From Sinorhizobium sp. 6-70 (GTDB lineage Bacteria > Pseudomonadota > Alphaproteobacteria > Rhizobiales > Rhizobiaceae): 46,277 nt of DNA. The notes under the pieces are model-generated. The model ran no database searches. It worked only from the letters and a program-made list of their open reading frames with translations, and was not told where the DNA came from. Below, piece by piece: positions 42,985 through 46,277 of the stretch. The stretch lies in contig NZ_JASKLS010000004.1 of NCBI RefSeq assembly GCF_030124375.1, forward strand, positions 358,985 through 405,261. The letters run 5' to 3'. The stretch's first letter is position 1, and each line of letters opens with the position of its first letter. Made by a program: the position numbers and the translations under genes.

Positions 42985-43021
42985 AAAGGGCCGCGATGGG
43001 GTTACCGTCGCGGCCCTTTTT
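42985..43021 (+). terminator. Strong intrinsic terminator after murB, inside the dcw cluster
   Basis: AAAGGGCCGCGA (42985-42996) pairs perfectly with TCGCGGCCCTTT (43008-43019) across an 11-base loop, and the stem runs into a T-run (43017-43021). This is the clearest rho-independent terminator in the window and divides the dcw cluster into two transcription units. Confidence 0.93.
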
Positions 43022-43201
43022 GCTGTTTGTTTGGAACTGTCGCCAGCCAGGGACTTCCTCCTCTAGATTCCGACGCCATTATTTTTCCGACTTCTGAACT
43101 CCTTTCTTAGCACGATCGCACAAAGCGCTGATTTTCCGCCTAATTGCCTTGTTTCGGCAGGCGTTTTCCGGTGTCAAACCTGATGCGTTTCATGAGAAGA
43201 G

Positions 43202-43230
43202 TTAACCAAAGTAAACGGTTCATTAACCAT
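43202..43230 (+). promoter_or_regulatory. CtrA-like site in the promoter region of ddl-ftsQ-ftsA
   Basis: TTAACC occurs at 43202-43207 and again at 43223-43228 (TTAACCAT), 21 bp or two helical turns apart, in a markedly AT-rich stretch 104-132 bp upstream of the ddl start. The first is followed by CAAAGTAAAC, close to the TTAA-N7-TTAAC full site of CtrA with one half degenerate. A GANTC site lies at 43066-43070. The region between the terminator and ddl is 312 bp; I see no gene in it. Confidence 0.5.
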
Positions 43231-43333
43231 AATGCCGTTCTAGTGGCCCTGTTCGGGCGCCCGTGACTCGGCAGCCGGAATCAGCCAGGCGCAAGCAAGC
43301 ATTGTGATAGTGGCGTATTGTTTGGGGGTTTTG

Positions 43334-44260
43334 ATGAGCGGCAGGCATGTTGCTGTCCTGATGGGCGGATTTTCCTCGGAGAGGCCGGTGAGCCTGTCTT
43401 CCGGGGCTGCCTGCGCCGATGCTCTCGAAGCCGAAGGCTATCGCGTGACGCGCGTGGATGTCGGTCGCGACGTGGCCGCGGTTCTCGCCGATCTCCGCCC
43501 GGATGTCGCTTTCAATGCCCTGCATGGTCCGTTCGGCGAAGACGGCACGATCCAGGGAATCCTGGAATATCTGGAGATCCCCTATACGCATTCCGGCGTG
43601 CTTGCCTCCGCGCTCGCCATGGACAAGGCGCAGGCCAAGCATGTTGCCAAGGCCTCCGGCATTCCGGTTGCAGAGGCGCTGATCATGGATCGGCGGACAT
43701 TCGGCAACGAGCACCCGATGAAGCCGCCCTACGTGGTCAAGCCGGTTCGCGAAGGCTCGAGTTTCGGCGTCGTGATCGTCAAGGAGGATCAGTCGCATCC
43801 GCCGCAGGTGATCACGTCGAGCGAATGGCGGTACGGTGACCGCGTCATGGTCGAGCGCTACATCGCCGGCCGCGAGCTGACCTGTGGCGTCATGGGCGAG
43901 GTCGCGCTTGGCGTCACCGAGATCATTCCGCAGGGGCATGCCTTCTACGATTATGATTCAAAATACGTAAAAGGTGGTTCAAGCCACGTCATTCCGGCAC
44001 AGATTTCACCAAATATTTACCAAAAAATACAAACACTCGCTTTGAAGGCGCATCAGGCAATCGGTTGCCGCGGCGTCAGCCGATCCGACTTCCGCTTCGA
44101 TGATCGCGGTCCCGGCGAAGGCGAGTTGATCTGGCTGGAAATCAACACCCAGCCCGGCATGACCCCGACCTCCCTGGTGCCCGAGATGGCGCAGCATGCG
44201 GGCCTTCAGTTTGGTGAGTTTCTCAGGTGGATGGTGGAGGACGCGTCGTGTTTGCGTTGA
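43334..44260 (+). CDS. ddl: D-alanine:D-alanine ligase
   Basis: This 308-residue ATP-grasp enzyme makes D-Ala-D-Ala for MurF. Family blocks are [19 protein letters not shown] near the N-terminus, [16 protein letters not shown], the [13 protein letters not shown] loop and ATP-grasp C-terminal [13 protein letters not shown]. It is the DdlB type by length and position in the cluster. ATG 43334 has GGGGG 5 bases upstream; an in-frame ATG at 43304 adds ten hydrophobic residues without a ribosome binding site. It overlaps the ftsQ GTG start by 13 bases. Confidence 0.96.
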   Translation: MSGRHVAVLMGGFSSERPVSLSSGAACADALEAEGYRVTRVDVGRDVAAVLADLRPDVAFNALHGPFGEDGTIQGILEYLEIPYTHSGVLASALAMDKAQAKHVAKASGIPVAEALIMDRRTFGNEHPMKPPYVVKPVREGSSFGVVIVKEDQSHPPQVITSSEWRYGDRVMVERYIAGRELTCGVMGEVALGVTEIIPQGHAFYDYDSKYVKGGSSHVIPAQISPNIYQKIQTLALKAHQAIGCRGVSRSDFRFDDRGPGEGELIWLEINTQPGMTPTSLVPEMAQHAGLQFGEFLRWMVEDASCLR

Positions 44261-45177
44261 GGGGCAGAATGGGCAGAAGGGTGCGTCACCCGCTCGGCGT
44301 CGCCGCTGAGGCGGATGAGACGTTCGTTCTGCCGCGTCCGTTGCGCAAGGTAGTCCGTTTCTTGGTCAGCCTCGGTACCGGTCGCATCCGCTTCCCGGCG
44401 CACACCGGCACGCTTTCGGCCGCTGCCTTCCTGGCGGCGACGGGCTTTTACGGCATGTCGCTCGGCGGCCACACGCAGAATTTCGCTCAGGCCTCGACGA
44501 CCGCCGCAGGCTTTGCAATCGAGGACGTGCGGGTTTCCGGCAACGAGCAGACGTCCGAGATCGATATTCTTCAGCAACTCGGGCTGGACGGCACGACGTC
44601 GCTCGTGGCTCTCGATATCGCCGAGGCGCGGAGACTGATCAGCGAATTGCCCTGGGTGCAGAACGTCACCGTGCGCAAGGTCTATCCGGGCACGATCGAG
44701 GTGAATCTCGAGGAGCGCAAGGCCTTCGGCATCTGGCAGCACGGTTCCGACCTGTCCCTGATCGAGCGGAGCGGCAGCGTCATCGCGCCGCTTCGCGACA
44801 ACAAGTTCGCCGCGCTGCCGCTGTTCGTCGGCCGCGACGCCGAGACGGCCGCCGCCGGTTTCTACGACGAGTTCTCCCGCTGGCCGGAATTCCGCTCGCG
44901 CGTGAAGGCGTTTGTGCGCGTTTCCAGCAGGCGGTGGGATCTGCGCCTCGACAACGGCATTATCGTCAAGCTTCCGGAGAACGACATCGTCCGGGCGATG
45001 AGGGTTCTCTCCGAAATGGAGGAGAAGCATCAGCTTCTCGAGCGCGACATCGCCGCTGTCGATCTGAGGCTTGAAGACCGCACCACAGTACAATTGACGC
45101 CGGAAGCCGTTGCCCGGCGGGAAGTCGCGTTAAAGGCGAGGGAGAAGATGCTGAAAGCCCAGGAGAAGCGGATATGA
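44248..45177 (+). CDS. ftsQ: Cell division protein FtsQ, GTG start
   Basis: This 309-residue bitopic membrane protein has a basic cytoplasmic N-terminus of about 50 residues, one helix at about 53-72 ([17 protein letters not shown]), a POTRA domain at about 90-158 ([12 protein letters not shown] through [19 protein letters not shown]) and the FtsQ beta domain after it. It recruits FtsL and FtsB to the divisome. GTG 44248 has GGAGG (44236-44240) exactly 7 bases upstream, inside ddl. The last 25 residues are a charged Ala/Lys/Glu helix. Its stop codon overlaps the ftsA ATG by 4 bases (ATGA). Confidence 0.95.
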   Translation: MFALRGRMGRRVRHPLGVAAEADETFVLPRPLRKVVRFLVSLGTGRIRFPAHTGTLSAAAFLAATGFYGMSLGGHTQNFAQASTTAAGFAIEDVRVSGNEQTSEIDILQQLGLDGTTSLVALDIAEARRLISELPWVQNVTVRKVYPGTIEVNLEERKAFGIWQHGSDLSLIERSGSVIAPLRDNKFAALPLFVGRDAETAAAGFYDEFSRWPEFRSRVKAFVRVSSRRWDLRLDNGIIVKLPENDIVRAMRVLSEMEEKHQLLERDIAAVDLRLEDRTTVQLTPEAVARREVALKAREKMLKAQEKRI

Positions 45178-46277
45178 GTTTGTTCGGTTCTTCCAATCTA
45201 GGTCTTCCGCGTCTGAAGCCGCTGTCTTCCAAGCGGTCGCATGTCGTCTCGGTGCTCGACATCGGCTCGACCAAGATCGTCTGCATGATCGGCCGGCTGA
45301 CGCCGCGCGCCGAAAGCCAGATCCTTCCCGGCCGCACCCACAACATCGAAATCATCGGCATCGGCCATCAGAAGTCGCGCGGGGTGAAGAACGGCGTCAT
45401 CGCCGATCTCGACGCGGCCGAAGGCGTCGTCCGTCTTGCGGTCGACGCCGCGGAGCGGATGGCAGGACTGACGATCGACAGCCTGATCGTCAATGTTTCC
45501 GCCGGCCGCCTGCAGAGTGACGTCTATACCGCGACGATCGATCTCGGCGGACAGGAAGTCGATGCCAGCGATCTCAAGAAGGTGCTCGCCGCCGCCGGCC
45601 AGCAGTCGCTGCGCTCCGACCGGGCGATCCTGCATTCGCTGCCGACCGGCTTCTCGCTCGACGGCGAGCGTGGCATCCGCGATCCGCTGGCGATGTTCGG
45701 CGACGTCCTCGGCGTGGACATGCACGTGCTGACGGTCGAGCGGGCCGCCCTCAAGAATCTCGAGCTCTGCGTCAACCGCGCCCATCTCTCGGTCGAGGGC
45801 ATTGTTGCTACGCCCTATGCCAGCGGTCTTGCCGCACTCGTCGACGACGAGGTGGAGCTTGGCTGCGCGGCCATCGACATGGGCGGCGGCACGACGACGA
45901 TTTCCGTCTTCGCCGAAGGCAAGCTGGTTCATGCCGATGCCGTCAGCCTCGGCGGTCACCATGTCACCACCGATCTCGCTCGCGGACTTTCGACGCGCAT
46001 CGAGGACGCGGAGCGGCTGAAGGTCGTGCACGGTTCGGCGTTGCCGAACAGCGCCGACGAGCGTGACATCGTTTCCGTCCCGCCGATCGGCGAGGACGAC
46101 CGCGACCAGCCGACCCACGTGCCGCGTGCGCTGGTGTCGCGCATCGTTCGCGCCCGCATCGAGGAGACGCTGGAGCTCATCCGCGACCGCATCCAGCGCT
46201 CCGGATTCAGCCCGATCGTCGGCAAACGTATCGTGCTGACGGGCGGCGCCAGCCAGCTGCCCGGCCGGCGGGCAGCG
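45174..46277 (+). CDS. ftsA: Cell division protein FtsA (3' end outside window)
   Basis: The first 368 residues of this actin-like ATPase are present; the gene runs off the window. FtsA tethers FtsZ to the membrane and recruits late divisome proteins. The N-terminal [18 protein letters not shown] tail is an alphaproteobacterial extension, followed by VVSVLDIGSTKIVCMIG (phosphate-1 loop, 29-34), the SHS2 1C subdomain around 85-165, AAIDMGGGTTTISVF (phosphate-2) and VLTGGASQLPG (adenosine motif). The membrane-binding C-terminal helix is not in view. The ATG at 45174 overlaps the ftsQ stop codon. ftsZ would be expected next. Confidence 0.96.
   Translation, partial: MSLFGSSNLGLPRLKPLSSKRSHVVSVLDIGSTKIVCMIGRLTPRAESQILPGRTHNIEIIGIGHQKSRGVKNGVIADLDAAEGVVRLAVDAAERMAGLTIDSLIVNVSAGRLQSDVYTATIDLGGQEVDASDLKKVLAAAGQQSLRSDRAILHSLPTGFSLDGERGIRDPLAMFGDVLGVDMHVLTVERAALKNLELCVNRAHLSVEGIVATPYASGLAALVDDEVELGCAAIDMGGGTTTISVFAEGKLVHADAVSLGGHHVTTDLARGLSTRIEDAERLKVVHGSALPNSADERDIVSVPPIGEDDRDQPTHVPRALVSRIVRARIEETLELIRDRIQRSGFSPIVGKRIVLTGGASQLPGRRAA

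Overview
The window is chromosomal DNA of an alphaproteobacterium of the Rhizobiaceae, most likely Sinorhizobium (Ensifer) meliloti or a close relative. This rests on high GC with GC-rich third codon positions, on several intergenic palindromic mosaic repeats of the kind scattered through Sinorhizobium genomes, on the gene set (btaAB for phosphorus-free lipids, PPi-type phosphofructokinase, an ArsR-methyltransferase fusion next to metF, ettA), and on a dcw cluster that follows rnpB. No database search was possible, so the species is inference. I see no transposase, prophage, CRISPR array, tRNA or rRNA.

Region 1 (1-12,270) is housekeeping and accessory metabolism. It holds the 3' end of a chemoreceptor gene, an FAD-dependent amine or amino-acid oxidase, an L,D-transpeptidase, a DUF4432/aldose-epimerase-like protein, a small phosphatase/rhodanese-like protein, a minus-strand operon (alpha/beta hydrolase, EamA transporter, thiamine-diphosphate enzyme), a secreted RNase T2 homologue with an altered active site, and the translation factor EttA.

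Region 2 (12,270-25,400) starts with a probable SahR-metF methionine-cycle operon behind two perfect palindromes. A 25-codon membrane-protein gene with its own promoter, ribosome binding site and terminator follows; it is the best candidate here for an overlooked gene. Next come an EamA exporter, an MltB-type lytic transglycosylase, a GH25 lysozyme lipoprotein, the btaA-btaB betaine-lipid operon, a serine beta-lactamase-like hydrolase, an SLT lipoprotein, a LysE exporter and PPi-phosphofructokinase.

Region 3 (25,400-28,910) has a TerB/J-domain protein translationally coupled to an AmpD-type amidase, a small SLT transglycosylase, a short coding-like stretch with no start codon, the RNase P RNA gene, and a promoter region carrying four direct repeats with an exact 10-bp period that look like a MraZ operator.

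Region 4 (28,917-46,277) is the division and cell wall (dcw) cluster, all on the plus strand: mraZ, rsmH, ftsL, ftsI, murE, murF, mraY, murD, ftsW, murG, murC, murB, ddl, ftsQ, ftsA (cut by the window end). Together these make UDP-MurNAc-pentapeptide and lipid II, and build the divisome. The cluster is split by a strong intrinsic terminator after murB; a new promoter region with CtrA-like half-sites precedes ddl-ftsQ-ftsA.

Most of the window is well-conserved core genome. The points most worth a second look are the small membrane protein, the MraZ operator, the two palindromes before the SahR-like gene, the RNase T2 homologue lacking usual catalytic residues, and the split dcw cluster.
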